Positions 1 to 9,428 of a stretch of DNA of 61,512 nt are shown piece after piece (the stretch's first letter is position 1; every line of letters starts with the position of its first letter). The stretch comes from Lachnospiraceae bacterium. Its GTDB lineage: Bacteria > Bacillota > Clostridia > Lachnospirales > Lachnospiraceae. The notes below the pieces were generated by a model. That model saw nothing but the letters and a program-made list of their open reading frames with translations, had not been told where the DNA came from and did no database searches. Made by a program: the position numbers and the translations under genes. Location of the stretch: assembly GCA_024405155.1 (NCBI GenBank), contig JAKSPC010000007.1, positions 1 through 61,512 of the forward strand, given 5' to 3'.

Positions 1-116
1 CGGCGCAGATGCGGAATGCAGTTTCCCAGACGGACACGCACAGCGAAGCCGCAGGTGTGAGCAGAGCGAGCAACCAGGCTGAGGTGTGCGGACCCGCTTA
101 CCTTGCGCTGCCGGGA

Positions 117-155
117 CAAAAAAAGATCCCCGCACCTTTTCGTGCGGGGATCTGT
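117..155 (-). terminator. Intrinsic terminator of the ribosomal super-operon
   Basis: Read on the minus strand this is a GATCCCCGCAC / GTGCGGGGATC stem with an AAAAG-type loop followed by a run of seven T. It lies just beyond rplQ, the last gene of the leftward ribosomal operon, so it is the likely end of that transcript. The remaining stretch 1-116 contains only imperfect inverted repeats (for example CGCACA/TGTGCG) and no supportable gene. Confidence 0.9.
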
Positions 156-187
156 CAGATCTTTGGCTTTCGCCGGTTTGCTTTCGC

Positions 188-736
188 TTAAACCAGCTCG
201 AGGAGAACCATCATAGCTGCGTCGCCCTTACGCTCGCCGATGCGGACGATACGGGTGTAGCCGCCGTTTCTGGACTGGTACTTCTGGCCATACTCATCGA
301 AAAGCTTGGCGCAGAGATCGACCTTCTTGGTGTTTCTCTTTTTGCCTGCTGCCTGTGCCGGAACTTCGGTCACATCGTAGAGGATCTCAAGCATCTGACG
401 TCTTGCATGAAGTTTGGAGGGCTTATCCTTCTTGATGGTCTTCTCGACTTCATCATAAACGGTAACCTTTACCTTCTTGCCGTTGATCTCTTTCTCTTCC
501 TTTACGCGCTTGCCGTTAGCGTCCTTGCGGGCAACCTTGGCCTTTACGGTCACTTCTTCGAAGTTATCCTTCTCACGAACTGCCAGAGCGATGAGCTTTT
601 CCACTACGGGACGGAACACCTTTGCTCTTGCTTCGGTGGTAACGATCTTACCATTGTAAAGGAGAGCGGTGACCTGGTTTCTCATCAGGGCTTTTCTCTG
701 TGATGAAGTCTTTGATAACTTTCTGTATCTTGCCAT
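188..736 (-). CDS. rplQ: 50S ribosomal protein L17
   Basis: L17 lies at the exit-tunnel side of the large subunit. The N-terminus (MARYRKLSKTSSQRKAL, then MRNQVTALL) and the C-terminal GGYTRIVRIGERKGD block are diagnostic. At 182 residues it is longer than the roughly 112-130 residues of many bacteria; the extra length is a Lys/Glu-rich segment at about residues 65-105, an insertion known in L17 of this clostridial group. It is the last gene of the operon, 58 bp after rpoA, and is followed by the terminator at 117-155. Confidence 0.97.
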   Translation of the reverse strand: MARYRKLSKTSSQRKALMRNQVTALLYNGKIVTTEARAKVFRPVVEKLIALAVREKDNFEEVTVKAKVARKDANGKRVKEEKEINGKKVKVTVYDEVEKTIKKDKPSKLHARRQMLEILYDVTEVPAQAAGKKRNTKKVDLCAKLFDEYGQKYQSRNGGYTRIVRIGERKGDAAMMVLLELV

Positions 737-794
737 TTTGTCTTCCTTTCCGCCGTGCCTGTGGTCTTACCGGCTGAACACGGGCTGATCCTTA

Positions 795-1757
795 TCAGCC
801 TTCCTCATGATCGCTTAAAGAGAGTCCCAGATCCTTGAGCTTTAAAAGAACCTCTTCCAGGCTCTTTCTGCCCAGGTTCCTTACCTTCATCATGTCATCC
901 GTGGTCTTGGAGCAAAGCTCCTGCACGGTGTTGATGCCGGCTCTCTTCAGGCAGTTGTAGGAACGTACGGAGAGCTCGAGCTCGTCGATGCTCATCTCCA
1001 GTACCTTACCCTTTTCATCCTCTTCCTTCTCTACCATGACAACTGCATTTCTGCCGTTCTCGGAAAGGTCTACGAAAAGTTTCAGATGATCGCTTAACAC
1101 TTTCGCTGCAAGGCTGACCGCCTCATCGGGGCCAAGAGTTGCATTGGTATAAACTTCCAGTGTGAGCTTGTCATAGTCTGTCTGCTGACCTACACGGGTA
1201 TTCTCCACGTTCATGTTTACACGCTCCACGGGGGTGTAAATGGAATCGATGGCGATGCTGCCCACAGGTGCATCTTCAGACTTGTTGCGGTCCGCGCCCA
1301 CATAGCCGCGGCCGTTGGTGATCGTAAGTACCATGGAAAGCTTGGAATCGGCACCGCTTAAGGTAGCGATGACCTGATCCGGATTCATGATCTCCAGATC
1401 CTGATCCAGCTGAATGTCATGGCCTGTGACCACGCAGGGACCTGTAACATCGATATAGGCCGTCTTCGCCTCGCTGCTGTCCATGTTTTTGTTCTTGATG
1501 GACAGTTCCTTCAGGTTCATGATGATCTCGGTAACGTCTTCCTTAACGCCCGGGATGGGGGAGAACTCGTGGAGAACGCCGTCGATCTGGATGCGGCTCA
1601 CTGCCGTACCGATCAGAGAAGAGAGCATGATCCTTCTGAGAGAATTTCCGAGGGTGATTCCGTAGCCTCTCTCCAGGGGCTCGCATACGAATTTTCCGTA
1701 TCTCTTGTCTTCAGAGATCTCAACTATTTCGATGTTGGGTTTTTCGAAATCGAACAC
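795..1757 (-). CDS. rpoA: DNA-directed RNA polymerase subunit alpha
   Basis: The alpha subunit dimerises to nucleate RNA polymerase assembly. It is 320 residues with an N-terminal assembly domain ([15 protein letters not shown] near residue 28) and a C-terminal domain ([13 protein letters not shown] and LGRKSLEEV) that contacts UP elements and activators. It lies in the usual place between rpsD and rplQ, 40 bp after rpsD, with a good ribosome binding site. Nothing is missing. Confidence 0.98.
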   Translation of the reverse strand: MFDFEKPNIEIVEISEDKRYGKFVCEPLERGYGITLGNSLRRIMLSSLIGTAVSRIQIDGVLHEFSPIPGVKEDVTEIIMNLKELSIKNKNMDSSEAKTAYIDVTGPCVVTGHDIQLDQDLEIMNPDQVIATLSGADSKLSMVLTITNGRGYVGADRNKSEDAPVGSIAIDSIYTPVERVNMNVENTRVGQQTDYDKLTLEVYTNATLGPDEAVSLAAKVLSDHLKLFVDLSENGRNAVVMVEKEEDEKGKVLEMSIDELELSVRSYNCLKRAGINTVQELCSKTTDDMMKVRNLGRKSLEEVLLKLKDLGLSLSDHEEG

Positions 1758-1797
1758 TTCAGACTCCTTTCTTCCTTTCGAATCAAGGGTGCTTAAA

Positions 1798-2394
1798 TTA
1801 GTTCTTTGAGTACAGCTCGACGATAAGCATCTCGTCTACAGGAACATCGATCGCTGCACGCTTCGGAAGCTCATTTACCGTAGCCTTGAGGTTTTCTTTG
1901 TCGCTCTCGAGCCACTCGGGAACACTGCGGCCGCCGGTGATCTCAAGAACGTCCTTATATCTCTGGGAAGCCTTGAACTTTTCTCTGATCTCGATCTTGT
2001 CGCCGGCCTTTACAAGGTAAGACGGAATGTTTACGGTCTTGCCGTTAACGGCTACGTGCTTGTGATCTACGATCTGTCTTGCTTCTCTTCTGGTACGTGC
2101 CCAGCCGAGACGGAAAAGAACATTATCCAGTCTGGACTCCAGCATGATCATAAGGTTCTCACCGGTCATGCCTTCCATGCGCTCAGCCTTTGCGTAGTAG
2201 TTGCGGAAGGGCTTCTCAAGAACACCATAGATGAACTTTGCCTTCTGCTTCTCGCGAAGCTGTGTGCCGTACTCAGAGAGCTTTCTCTGCATCTTCTGAT
2301 TTTTTCTGTTTGACTTCTTGTCAATTCCTAAGAACACAGGATCCAGGTCAAGGGATCTGCATCTTTTAAGAACAGGAACTCTATCTACTGCCAT
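1798..2394 (-). CDS. rpsD: 30S ribosomal protein S4
   Basis: S4 is a primary binder of the 16S rRNA 5' domain. The S4 domain ([19 protein letters not shown], then [17 protein letters not shown]) is at about residues 88-125. The length of 198 residues is normal. It lacks an obvious N-terminal zinc-binding Cys quartet (only CRS near residue 12), so it looks like the zinc-independent form. It sits in the order rpsM-rpsK-rpsD-rpoA. Confidence 0.97.
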   Translation of the reverse strand: MAVDRVPVLKRCRSLDLDPVFLGIDKKSNRKNQKMQRKLSEYGTQLREKQKAKFIYGVLEKPFRNYYAKAERMEGMTGENLMIMLESRLDNVLFRLGWARTRREARQIVDHKHVAVNGKTVNIPSYLVKAGDKIEIREKFKASQRYKDVLEITGGRSVPEWLESDKENLKATVNELPKRAAIDVPVDEMLIVELYSKN

Positions 2395-2407
2395 AACCTA
2401 ACCTCCA

Positions 2408-2809
2408 TCAGACTCTTCTGCGCTTGGGCGGACGGCATCCGTTATGCGGAACGGGTGTTACATCCACGATGCTGGTTACTGTAAGTCCGGATGCTCCGAG
2501 AGCACGGATCGCTGCTTCTCTACCTGAACCGGGTCCCTTTACGAACACATCTACTGACTTCAAACCATGCACTAACGCTGCCTTAACGGCGGTTTCTGCA
2601 GCTGTCTGAGCTGCGTACGGAGTAGATTTTCTTGAACCTCTAAATCCCAGACCACCTGCACTTGCCCATGAAATAGCATTTCCTTCAGCATCCGTAAGAG
2701 TAACGATGGTATTGTTGAAAGAAGCCTGGATATGTGCCTGTCCGTGTTCAACGTTTTTCTTGACGCGCTTCTTGGTAACTTTCTTCGCGCCTGACACTTT
2801 CTTTGCCAT
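2408..2809 (-). CDS. rpsK: 30S ribosomal protein S11
   Basis: S11 belongs to the 30S platform. The sequence [16 protein letters not shown] and the [13 protein letters not shown] signature identify it, and the C-terminus [13 protein letters not shown] is canonical. It is 133 residues, 13 bp upstream of rpsD and 62 bp after rpsM, in the alpha-operon order. Confidence 0.98.
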   Translation of the reverse strand: MAKKVSGAKKVTKKRVKKNVEHGQAHIQASFNNTIVTLTDAEGNAISWASAGGLGFRGSRKSTPYAAQTAAETAVKAALVHGLKSVDVFVKGPGSGREAAIRALGASGLTVTSIVDVTPVPHNGCRPPKRRRV

Positions 2810-2871
2810 AATAAACTAACCTACTTTCTGTTTTGCTCCTATGCTTAAAGCATGCAAATCACAAAACCTGA

Positions 2872-3240
2872 TTACTTTTTCTTGTTTGCTACAGTTTTTC
2901 TCGGACCCTTGCAGGTTCTTGCATTGGTCTTGGTCTTCTGACCGCGGCAGGGAAGTCCCTTTCTGTGACGGATTCCGCGATAGCAGCCAACTTCCTGGAG
3001 TCTCTTGATGTTCATTGCGATCTCTCTTCTGAGATCACCTTCGACCATCTGAGTCTCTCCGATCACTTCAGCGATCGCTTTGACTTCGTCATCGGTAAGA
3101 TCCTTGCAGCGTGTGTCAGGGTTAACTTTTGCTTCCTTGAGGATCCTCTTGGAGCTGGGTACGCCGATACCGTAAATATAGGTAAGACCGATCTCAACTC
3201 TCTTCTCTCTCGGAAGGTCAACGCCAGCTATACGAGCCAT
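2872..3240 (-). CDS. rpsM: 30S ribosomal protein S13
   Basis: S13 binds the 30S head and contacts the P-site t[24 protein letters not shown] starts the protein, the [21 protein letters not shown] signature is near residue 93, and the Lys-rich C-terminus is present. It is 122 residues and follows rpmJ by 15 bp with a TTTTTTCCTCC-type Shine-Dalgarno complement. Confidence 0.98.
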   Translation of the reverse strand: MARIAGVDLPREKRVEIGLTYIYGIGVPSSKRILKEAKVNPDTRCKDLTDDEVKAIAEVIGETQMVEGDLRREIAMNIKRLQEVGCYRGIRHRKGLPCRGQKTKTNARTCKGPRKTVANKKK

Positions 3241-3255
3241 GTTTTTCCTCCTTTT

Positions 3256-3369
3256 TTAGCCTTGTACCTGTTTGTGCTTCGGGTTTTCACAGATCACTCT
3301 GATCTTTCCCTTTCTTTTGATTACCTTACACTTTTCGCATATAGGTTTTACTGAAGTTCTAACTTTCAT
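3256..3369 (-). CDS. rpmJ: 50S ribosomal protein L36
   Basis: This is a 37-codon gene. Translation begins [20 protein letters not shown] and ends with the typical NPKHKQ basic tail. The C-X2-C ... C-X4-H zinc ligands (CEKC, then IC, then H) make it the zinc-binding L36 type. It lies between infA and rpsM as expected, preceded by AAAGGAG, and is the first gene behind the predicted internal promoter at 3418-3446. Confidence 0.97.
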   Translation of the reverse strand: MKVRTSVKPICEKCKVIKRKGKIRVICENPKHKQVQG

Positions 3370-3417
3370 AGTAAACTCCTTTCTAAATGCTCAAATTGGC
3401 GAGGCCGCCGAACAATT

Positions 3418-3446
3418 AATATATCACAAAACGGCCGCGATATCAA
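3418..3446 (-). promoter_or_regulatory. Predicted internal promoter ahead of rpmJ-rpsM-rpsK-rpsD-rpoA-rplQ
   Basis: On the minus strand TTGATA, a 17-bp spacer and TATATT preceded by TGA (extended -10) lie in the infA-rpmJ gap. The match to the sigma-A consensus and spacing is good. It would allow the alpha-operon part, including rpoA, to be transcribed separately from the S10-spc part. Predicted only from sequence. Confidence 0.55.
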
Positions 3447-3458
3447 GCATTTATCTAC

Positions 3459-3677
3459 TTATTTGCTTCTCCATGTGATCCGTCCCTTGGTGAGATCGTA
3501 GGGACTCATTTCCAGCGTGACCTTGTCGCCGGTAAGGATCCGGATATAGTTCATTCTCAGCTTGCCGCTGATGTGAGCCAGTACACGGTGGCCGTTTTCC
3601 AGCTCGACTTCAAACGTTGCGTTGGGAAGTGTGTCGGTCACGATACCTTCTACTTCAATTACATCGTTCTTTGCCAT
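3459..3677 (-). CDS. infA: Translation initiation factor IF-1
   Basis: The 72-residue OB-fold protein occupies the 30S A site during initiation. [20 protein letters not shown] and [19 protein letters not shown] are canonical. It follows map by only 9 bp. The small KOW-domain gene often found between map and infA in Clostridia is missing here. Confidence 0.98.
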   Translation of the reverse strand: MAKNDVIEVEGIVTDTLPNATFEVELENGHRVLAHISGKLRMNYIRILTGDKVTLEMSPYDLTKGRITWRSK

Positions 3678-3686
3678 ATGATTCCT

Positions 3687-4466
3687 TTACTTTACATGAT
3701 AAAGCTTCTTTTCTTCCGGAAGGAGCGAAAGCACCTCCGGGGCTCCGTCTGTTACCAGGATCGTATTTTCGTAATGGGCGGAAGGCGCGCCGTCCAGGGT
3801 CACGACGGTCCATTCGTTGGAAAGCACTTCCACTTCCCAGGTCCCCAGATTGATCATGGGTTCCACGGCAAGGGTCATGTTTTTCTGAAGTTTCACGCCG
3901 CGGCGCTCGCAGGTATAATTGGGTACCTCGGGATCCTCGTGCATCTCTTTGCCGATGCCGTGTCCCACGTAATCCTCCACGATACCGTAGCCGAAAGGAC
4001 CGATGTAGTCCTCCACGGCCGCGCCGATGTCGTTGACTCTTCCGCCGGCCACTGCCTTTTTGATGCCTTCAAAAAAGCTGTTTCTGGTCCGCTCGATCAG
4101 CAGAAGGATCTCCGGATCCACATCACCCACGGCGTGCGTCCTGGCGGCATCTGACTGCCAGCCTTTGTAGATCACACCGGTGTCGATGGATACGATGTCT
4201 CCTTCCCGGATGATCCTGTCATTGGACGGGATCCCGTGGATGACTTCCTCGTTGACCGAAACGCAGGCCGATGCGGGAAATCCCGCGTAGCCCTTGAAGC
4301 TGGGAACGGCTCCCATGCTGCGGATGAGCTTTTCGCATTTTTCGTCGATGTCCAGTGTGGTAAGTCCCGGCTTTACGAACTCTTCCAGTTCCTTGTGGAC
4401 CCTGGCGAGCACCTGACCGGCTTCCCGCATCAGACTGACTTCGCGATCTGACTTAATCGTAACCAT
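3687..4466 (-). CDS. map: Type I methionine aminopeptidase
   Basis: It removes the initiator methionine from nascent proteins. The metal ligands can be seen in order: the D in SIDTGVIYKGWQSDAART (two Asp), H in DYVGHGIGKEMHEDP, E in LAVEPMI, and the final E in YENTILVTDG. The length of 259 residues is typical of type Ia enzymes. It follows secY by 74 bp; adk, normally between them, is absent. Confidence 0.97.
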   Translation of the reverse strand: MVTIKSDREVSLMREAGQVLARVHKELEEFVKPGLTTLDIDEKCEKLIRSMGAVPSFKGYAGFPASACVSVNEEVIHGIPSNDRIIREGDIVSIDTGVIYKGWQSDAARTHAVGDVDPEILLLIERTRNSFFEGIKKAVAGGRVNDIGAAVEDYIGPFGYGIVEDYVGHGIGKEMHEDPEVPNYTCERRGVKLQKNMTLAVEPMINLGTWEVEVLSNEWTVVTLDGAPSAHYENTILVTDGAPEVLSLLPEEKKLYHVK

Positions 4467-4540
4467 TGTCTGCCTTGCAAGCCACGAAAGCGGCTCCCGG
4501 GGAAAAGCCCCCGTGAGCCTCTCTCATGTCTAACGCCTCA

Positions 4541-5860
4541 TTAGTCGTTCAAAAATCCCTTGTAATTCCTTACGAGCATCATGGACTCGATCGCAGAGAG
4601 TGTCTCAAGGACAACGCCTACGATAATGATGAGCGAGGTGCCCATGAAGGAAAGACGTCCGATACCGAAAAGTCCGGAGCAAAGTATGGGAACTAAGCAT
4701 ACGATGACGAGACCAACGGCACCAATGAAGATAATGTACTTCAGGATGTGCTGTAAATAATCGCTGGTGGGCTTGCCCGGACGGATGCCGGGGATGAATC
4801 CGCCGTTCTTCTTCATGTTGTTGGCAACTTCCAGGGGATTAAAGGTGATATCCGTATAGAAGTATGCGAACAGGATGATCATTACGATGTAAACGACGAG
4901 TCCGATGTTTGCCCAGGGAAGTTCCGGTCTGCACCAGTTTCCTGAGTTGCAGCAAAGAACTACCTTCCCGATGAAAGTGGAGTAGTCCACCTTCGTCAGC
5001 TGACCGATGATCACCGGGATACTAAGGATCGATGATGCAAAGATCACGGGAATGACGCTTGCGGTATTTACCTTTAAGGGAATGTTGGAGGAGCTTCCGC
5101 CCACCATGTGTCTTCCCTGCATCTTGCGTGAGTACTGTACCGGGATATTTCTCACTGCCTCGTTTAAGAGAACGGTGAAAACCACCAGACCGATGATCAC
5201 GGCAATGATGATGGCACCGAGAACGATGCCGACCGCAAGGGTCTTGTTCTTTAAGAACGTAGCATAGATCGTTGTCAGATCGTCCGGAAGGCTTGCCAGG
5301 ATGTTGAAGAGAAGGACAACGGAGATACCGTTGCCGACTCCCTTTTCGGTGATGCACTCACCGATCCACATCAGCAGGGCAGAACCGGCCGTCATGGCAA
5401 CAACGCATACGATCACGCTCCAGAAATTGTAGTTGTACAGAAGTCCGCTTCCGCCGAAACCGACTGCCATGGCCGTTGACTCGATAAGAGCCAGAGCGAC
5501 GGTGACGTATCTGGTATACTCAGCGATCTTTCTTCTTCCGTCATCGCCTTCCTTCTGCAGTCTTTCGAGAGCAGGGATGGCAATCGTCAGAAGCTGAATG
5601 ATGATCGATGAAGTAATGTAGGGCGTGATGGACAGTGCAAATACGGAAAGGTCCGTGAAGGAACCACCCGTCATGGCATTGAACCATCCGAAAGCGTCTG
5701 TATCTGCTACAGAACCGAGCAGCTCAGCGAAATACGTGGTATTTACGCCGGGGATCGGAAGTACGGAACCGAATCTGATTATTACCAGCATCAGGAGGGT
5801 GTAAAGGATCTTATCCCTTACTTCCTTGATCTTGAATGCATTAATAATGGATTTAATCAT
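4541..5860 (-). CDS. secY: Preprotein translocase subunit SecY
   Basis: SecY forms the ten-helix protein-conducting channel. The 439-residue protein starts with the cytosolic FKIKEVRDKILYTLLMLVI segment, contains the plug/half-helix motif GGSFTDLSVFALSITPYI, and has the C-terminal IESMMLVRNYKGFL. It follows rplO by 2 bp at the end of the spc part of the operon. Confidence 0.98.
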   Translation of the reverse strand: MIKSIINAFKIKEVRDKILYTLLMLVIIRFGSVLPIPGVNTTYFAELLGSVADTDAFGWFNAMTGGSFTDLSVFALSITPYITSSIIIQLLTIAIPALERLQKEGDDGRRKIAEYTRYVTVALALIESTAMAVGFGGSGLLYNYNFWSVIVCVVAMTAGSALLMWIGECITEKGVGNGISVVLLFNILASLPDDLTTIYATFLKNKTLAVGIVLGAIIIAVIIGLVVFTVLLNEAVRNIPVQYSRKMQGRHMVGGSSSNIPLKVNTASVIPVIFASSILSIPVIIGQLTKVDYSTFIGKVVLCCNSGNWCRPELPWANIGLVVYIVMIILFAYFYTDITFNPLEVANNMKKNGGFIPGIRPGKPTSDYLQHILKYIIFIGAVGLVIVCLVPILCSGLFGIGRLSFMGTSLIIIVGVVLETLSAIESMMLVRNYKGFLND

Positions 5861-5862
5861 AC

Positions 5863-6303
5863 TTAGATCTCCTCACATGATCCGCCAGCAGCTTCGATCT
5901 TTGCTCTTGCGCTCTCTGTGAAAGCGTTTGCCTTGACCGTAAGCTTCTTAGTAAGTTCTCCGTTTCCTAAGATCTTTACGCCGCCGAGCACCTTCTTAAT
6001 GAGACCAGTCTCATAAAGAACGGCGATATCAACTGTGGTGCCGTCTTCGAAACCATTGAGAGCGCATACGTTCACGGTAGCGTACTCAACTCTGTTCCTG
6101 TTGGTGAAGCCTCTCTTGGGGAGTCTTCTGTACAGAGGCATCTGGCCGCCTTCGAAACCGGGTCTCGGAGCGCCGCTTCTTGCCTTCTGGCCCTTGTGGC
6201 CGTAGCCTGCGGTCTTTCCGTTTCCTGAACCGTGTCCGCGACCCTTACGGAAGTTATTTGAATGCTTTGAGCCCTCAGCGGGTCTTAAATTTGATAATTC
6301 CAT
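5863..6303 (-). CDS. rplO: 50S ribosomal protein L15
   Basis: L15 has the typical Gly/Arg-rich N-terminal arm ([19 protein letters not shown], then [17 protein letters not shown]) that threads into 23S rRNA. It is 146 residues and lies 11 bp after rpmD and 2 bp before secY. Confidence 0.98.
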   Translation of the reverse strand: MELSNLRPAEGSKHSNNFRKGRGHGSGNGKTAGYGHKGQKARSGAPRPGFEGGQMPLYRRLPKRGFTNRNRVEYATVNVCALNGFEDGTTVDIAVLYETGLIKKVLGGVKILGNGELTKKLTVKANAFTESARAKIEAAGGSCEEI

Positions 6304-6314
6304 TCTCTGCCTCC

Positions 6315-6497
6315 TCAGATCTCTTCGACCTTAACCATGTGTGCAACCTGCTTGAGCATTCCTCTTACGGCTGCGCTGTCCTCATACTCCTTTACCTGAT
6401 TCAGCTTCTTGAGACCAAGAGCTGCAACGGTAAGTCTGTTCTTCGGAACCTGAGCGATAGGGGACTTAACCAGGGTAACTTTTAACTTCTTAGCCAT
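6315..6497 (-). CDS. rpmD: 50S ribosomal protein L30
   Basis: This 60-residue protein ([27 protein letters not shown]) is the short bacterial L30. It sits between rpsE and rplO, as in most Firmicutes, with an AGGAGG site on the minus strand. Confidence 0.97.
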   Translation of the reverse strand: MAKKLKVTLVKSPIAQVPKNRLTVAALGLKKLNQVKEYEDSAAVRGMLKQVAHMVKVEEI

Positions 6498-6511
6498 GTC
6501 TGTTCCTCCTA

Positions 6512-7021
6512 TTATTTCAGAATGTCAGCTACTGCCTTGTCGCGGAGTGCAGCACACTTCTCGGGAGTCTTCATAGCCTTCAGACCTTCGAGGGTGGCAA
6601 GCACGCAGTTCACTTTGTTACGTGAGCCAAGGGACTTGGTACGAATGTTCTTGATGCCTGCAAGCTCCAATACGGAACGAGCGGGGCCGCCTGCGATCAC
6701 ACCGGTACCTTCGGGAGCTCTCTTCAGAAGAACTGTGGAGCTGCCGAACTCACCATAGTAATCGTGAGGTACGGAATTGTTGGCATCCATAAGGATGGTC
6801 ACCAGATTTCTGGTAGCGGCTTCTTTTCCTTTGCGGATAGCTTCCGGAACTTCTGCTGCCTTGCCGAGGCCTGCGCCAACGTGACCGTTGCCGTCACCTA
6901 CGACTACCAGTGCGGAGAATCTCATGGTACGTCCGCCCTTAACAGTCTTGGATACACGCTTGATGGCAACGACCTTGTCATTTAATTCTAACGACTTGGG
7001 ATCGATCATTTCTCTTTTCAT
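6512..7021 (-). CDS. rpsE: 30S ribosomal protein S5
   Basis: S5 helps maintain translational accuracy at the 30S mRNA channel. The S5 double-stranded RNA-binding domain ([34 protein letters not shown]) and the C-terminal [16 protein letters not shown] region are present. It is 169 residues, 15 bp after rplR. Confidence 0.98.
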   Translation of the reverse strand: MKREMIDPKSLELNDKVVAIKRVSKTVKGGRTMRFSALVVVGDGNGHVGAGLGKAAEVPEAIRKGKEAATRNLVTILMDANNSVPHDYYGEFGSSTVLLKRAPEGTGVIAGGPARSVLELAGIKNIRTKSLGSRNKVNCVLATLEGLKAMKTPEKCAALRDKAVADILK

Positions 7022-7035
7022 TGTTCTCCTCCTCC

Positions 7036-7401
7036 TTAGAATTCAAGACCTGCTTCACGAGCTGCATCTGCAAGAGCCTGTACCTTACCGTGATAGATGA
7101 AACCTGCACGGTCGAATACTACCTGCTTGATGCCCTTCTCGAGAGCTCTCTCGGCTACCAGCTTGCCAACGAACTGTGCTGCTTCCACGTTGTCGGTGTA
7201 CTCAAGGTCCTTGGCTGCCTTCTCAACGGTGGATGCTGCGCAAAGAGTCTTTCCTACAGTATCATCGATGATCTGAGCATACATGTGGTTGTTGCTTCTG
7301 AATACGCAAAGACGCGGTCTCTCAGTGGTACCTGAGATGTAATGACGAAGTCTTGCGTGCTTCTTCTGACGAATTTCGCTTTTAGCTTCTTTGTTGATCA
7401 T
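7036..7401 (-). CDS. rplR: 50S ribosomal protein L18
   Basis: L18 binds 5S rRNA with L5. The protein ([36 protein letters not shown]) is 121 residues, the usual length, in the order rplF-rplR-rpsE. Confidence 0.98.
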   Translation of the reverse strand: MINKEAKSEIRQKKHARLRHYISGTTERPRLCVFRSNNHMYAQIIDDTVGKTLCAASTVEKAAKDLEYTDNVEAAQFVGKLVAERALEKGIKQVVFDRAGFIYHGKVQALADAAREAGLEF

Positions 7402-7418
7402 TTTGCACTCTCCTTCGA

Positions 7419-7955
7419 TTACTTACCTGTCTTGCCGACCTTACGAATGATCGTCTCGGTCTCATACTTGATACCCTTGCCCTTGTAAGGCTCCGGGGGT
7501 CTCTTGGTTCTGATCTCTGCAGCGTACTGGCCTACCTGCTCTTTGTTGATACCCTTTACGATGATCTTGTTCTGACCTTCGCATACGGTCTCGATGCCCT
7601 CGGGATCCGTCATCTCTACGGGATGGCTGTAACCCAGGTTCAGAGTAAGTACCTTGCCTGCCTTTGCAGCTCTGTAGCCGACACCGTTTACTTCCAGTAC
7701 CTTCTGGTAACCTTCGCTGACACCAACTACCATGTTGTTGATGAGAGTTCTGGTAAGGCCGTGAAGAGCCTTGTTTTCCTTCAGGTCGTTGGGACGGCTT
7801 ACAACGATGGATCCGTCTTTCTGCTCAATGTTCATGGCAGGGGAGAACTCTCTCTTCAGTTCACCCTTGGGCCCTTTAACGGTCACTACGTTACCTGCGA
7901 TAGTGACGGTCACGCCTGCCGGGATCGTTACCGGCATTTTTCCGATTCGTGACAT
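7419..7955 (-). CDS. rplF: 50S ribosomal protein L6
   Basis: L6 lies near the sarcin-ricin loop. [17 protein letters not shown] and the signature [16 protein letters not shown] identify it. It is 178 residues with two repeated L6 folds. It starts 64 bp after rpsH, and that gap contains a strong hairpin (7980-8004). Confidence 0.98.
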   Translation of the reverse strand: MSRIGKMPVTIPAGVTVTIAGNVVTVKGPKGELKREFSPAMNIEQKDGSIVVSRPNDLKENKALHGLTRTLINNMVVGVSEGYQKVLEVNGVGYRAAKAGKVLTLNLGYSHPVEMTDPEGIETVCEGQNKIIVKGINKEQVGQYAAEIRTKRPPEPYKGKGIKYETETIIRKVGKTGK

Positions 7956-7979
7956 AATTTTTCTCCTTCCTTAGATTGT

Positions 7980-8004
7980 CGGCACCGCCGCTGCGGGCGG
8001 TACC
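7980..8004 (-). repeat. CGGYACCGCC inverted repeat between rpsH and rplF
   Basis: GGCACCGCC and GGCGGTACC arms separated by GCTGCG form a tight hairpin in the 64-bp gap. There is no following T-run, so it is not a standard terminator. The GGCGGTACC arm equals the flank of the structured element family at 18581, 18740 and 50384, but the rest of that element is absent here, so a relationship is not established. Confidence 0.5.
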
Positions 8005-8019
8005 GTTTTCAGATTACGA

Positions 8020-8412
8020 TTACCAGATGAAGCAGACCACTTCACCGCCGACGCCGCGCTTTCTTGCTTCCTTGTCGGTGATGACGCCTTCATTGGTAGA
8101 AACAACAGCTGTTCCCAGACCGCCAAGTACCTTGGGCATGTCTTCCTTGCCTGCGTATACTCTGAGGCCGGGCTTTGAGATCTTCTTAAGGCCGCCGATA
8201 ACGCGCTCGCCATCGGGGGTGTACTTAAGGGTGAGTCTCATGTCCTTGAACTTGCCGTTGTCCACGATCTCGTACTTCTCGATGTAACCTTCGTTTACCA
8301 TGATGTCGGCAATTGCCAGCTTGATCTTGGATACGGGTACATCTACGGTTTTGTGCTTTCTCATGTTTGCGTTACGAATTCTCGTAAGCATATCAGCGAT
8401 CGGATCACTCAT
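8020..8412 (-). CDS. rpsH: 30S ribosomal protein S8
   Basis: S8 binds the 16S central domain and in other bacteria autoregulates the spc operon. [21 protein letters not shown], and the C-terminal [11 protein letters not shown], identify it; the length of 130 is normal. Upstream lies an unusually long 257-bp gap packed with hairpins, instead of the few bases usual after rpsZ. Confidence 0.98.
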   Translation of the reverse strand: MSDPIADMLTRIRNANMRKHKTVDVPVSKIKLAIADIMVNEGYIEKYEIVDNGKFKDMRLTLKYTPDGERVIGGLKKISKPGLRVYAGKEDMPKVLGGLGTAVVSTNEGVITDKEARKRGVGGEVVCFIW

Positions 8413-8470
8413 TTCTTTTTTCTCCTTTTCTTAATGCGATATCCACTGAGTCTTCAGACAGGCTTTACAG

Positions 8471-8506
8471 CATTCGCATTCCGCGCTGACGCGCTTCATG
8501 CTCATG
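8471..8506 (-). repeat. GA-loop hairpin, copy 1 (rpsH leader)
   Basis: On the minus strand this is CAT-GA-GCAT-GAA-GCGC, a GTCA loop, then GCGC-GGA-ATGC-GA-ATG. Three Watson-Crick blocks are separated by symmetrical purine loops (GA/GA and GAA/GGA), as expected for tandem sheared G-A pairs in RNA. Two more copies with compensatory changes stand at 33263-33300 and 33361-33406. Confidence 0.75.
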
Positions 8507-8669
8507 TAAGGCTGTTTCTAAAGACCTGTTACTATTGAGAGCGATTCCGCGGCGCTAACGCCGCTCGGCCGCAACCTGCGGTTCCGGCCTTTCGTCTGTC
8601 ATGCGTCCGTCCCGGTGAGCAAGCTCCCCGGTCCGGTCTCATGCCATCCGAATCGCATCGTCACGTTTT
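8507..8669 (-). other. Hairpin-rich spacer between rpsZ and rpsH
   Basis: This stretch holds no gene. On the minus strand it contains CCGCA-GGT-TGCGG, GCGGCG-TTAG-CGCCGC flanked by GA and GGA, and a longer stem CATG..CCG-ga-CCGG..GAGC-tt-GCTC..CCGG-ga-CGG..CATG near 8598-8643. The last again has GA/GA symmetrical loops. With copy 1 of the GA-loop hairpin it forms a block of at least four hairpins inside the ribosomal operon. Confidence 0.6.
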
Positions 8670-8855
8670 TTACCAGCTGGCCTTGCGTACGCCCGGGATC
8701 TCTCCCTTATATGCCAGTTCTCTGAAGCAGATACGGCAAATGCCATATTTCTTCAGTACGGAATGAGGTCTTCCGCAGATACGGCAGCGGGTGTATTCTC
8801 TGGTAGAGAATTTCGCGGGGCGAGCCTGCTTGATCTTCATAGAAGTCTTTGCCAT
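8670..8855 (-). CDS. rpsZ: 30S ribosomal protein S14, zinc-binding type Z
   Basis: The 61-residue protein has the zinc ribbon CRICGRPH ... [10 protein letters not shown], marking it as the C+ (type Z) paralogue rather than the longer zinc-free S14. It follows rplE by 14 bp and is separated from rpsH by the unusual 257-bp gap. Confidence 0.97.
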   Translation of the reverse strand: MAKTSMKIKQARPAKFSTREYTRCRICGRPHSVLKKYGICRICFRELAYKGEIPGVRKASW

Positions 8856-8869
8856 TGTTAGCTCCTCTC

Positions 8870-9409
8870 TTATTTAGCGAAAGGCATGCTGAACAGCCTG
8901 AGCAGTTCTCTTGCCTCTTCGTCTGTCTTTGCGGTAGTTACGAAAATGATATCCATTCCTCTGGTCTTATCTACCTTATCGTACTCGATCTCAGGGAAGA
9001 TGAGCTGTTCCTTGATGCCGAGAGCGTAGTTTCCTCTGCCGTCGAACGCGTTCGGGTTTACACCACGGAAGTCACGTACACGGGGAAGAGAAAGGTTGAT
9101 GAGACGATCAGCGAAATCGTACATCTTCTCGCCGCGGAGAGTTACCTTGCAGCCAATGGACATACCTTCACGAAGTTTGAAGTTAGCTACTGACTTTCTT
9201 GCCTTGGTGATAACAGCGTGCTGTCCGGAGATGATCTCAAGATCTCTTACAGCAGAGTCCAAAACCTTGGCGTTTTCCTTAGCTTCGCCAACACCCATGT
9301 TGATCACGATCTTCTCCAGCTTCGGAACTTCCATAACGTTCTTGTAGCCGAACTTCCTGATCATGGCGTCTTTGACTTCAGAATTGTAAAAATCTTTTAA
9401 TCTTGCCAC
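8870..9409 (-). CDS. rplE: 50S ribosomal protein L5
   Basis: L5 binds 5S rRNA and contacts the 30S head. [19 protein letters not shown] and [16 protein letters not shown] are diagnostic. I chose the GTG at 9409 (V-A-R-L-K-D-F-Y) because AGGAGG stands 7-8 bases upstream and the resulting 179 residues is the family length; the longer open frame would add 35 residues unlike any L5. Confidence 0.96.
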   Translation of the reverse strand: MARLKDFYNSEVKDAMIRKFGYKNVMEVPKLEKIVINMGVGEAKENAKVLDSAVRDLEIISGQHAVITKARKSVANFKLREGMSIGCKVTLRGEKMYDFADRLINLSLPRVRDFRGVNPNAFDGRGNYALGIKEQLIFPEIEYDKVDKTRGMDIIFVTTAKTDEEARELLRLFSMPFAK

Positions 9410-9428
9410 AGTTTTTTCCTCCTTTCGC

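Noticed and set aside
1-116. Small plus-strand gene at the window start
   Set aside because: The only frame is short, lacks a ribosome binding site and runs into the terminator; the sequence looks like inverted-repeat spacer.
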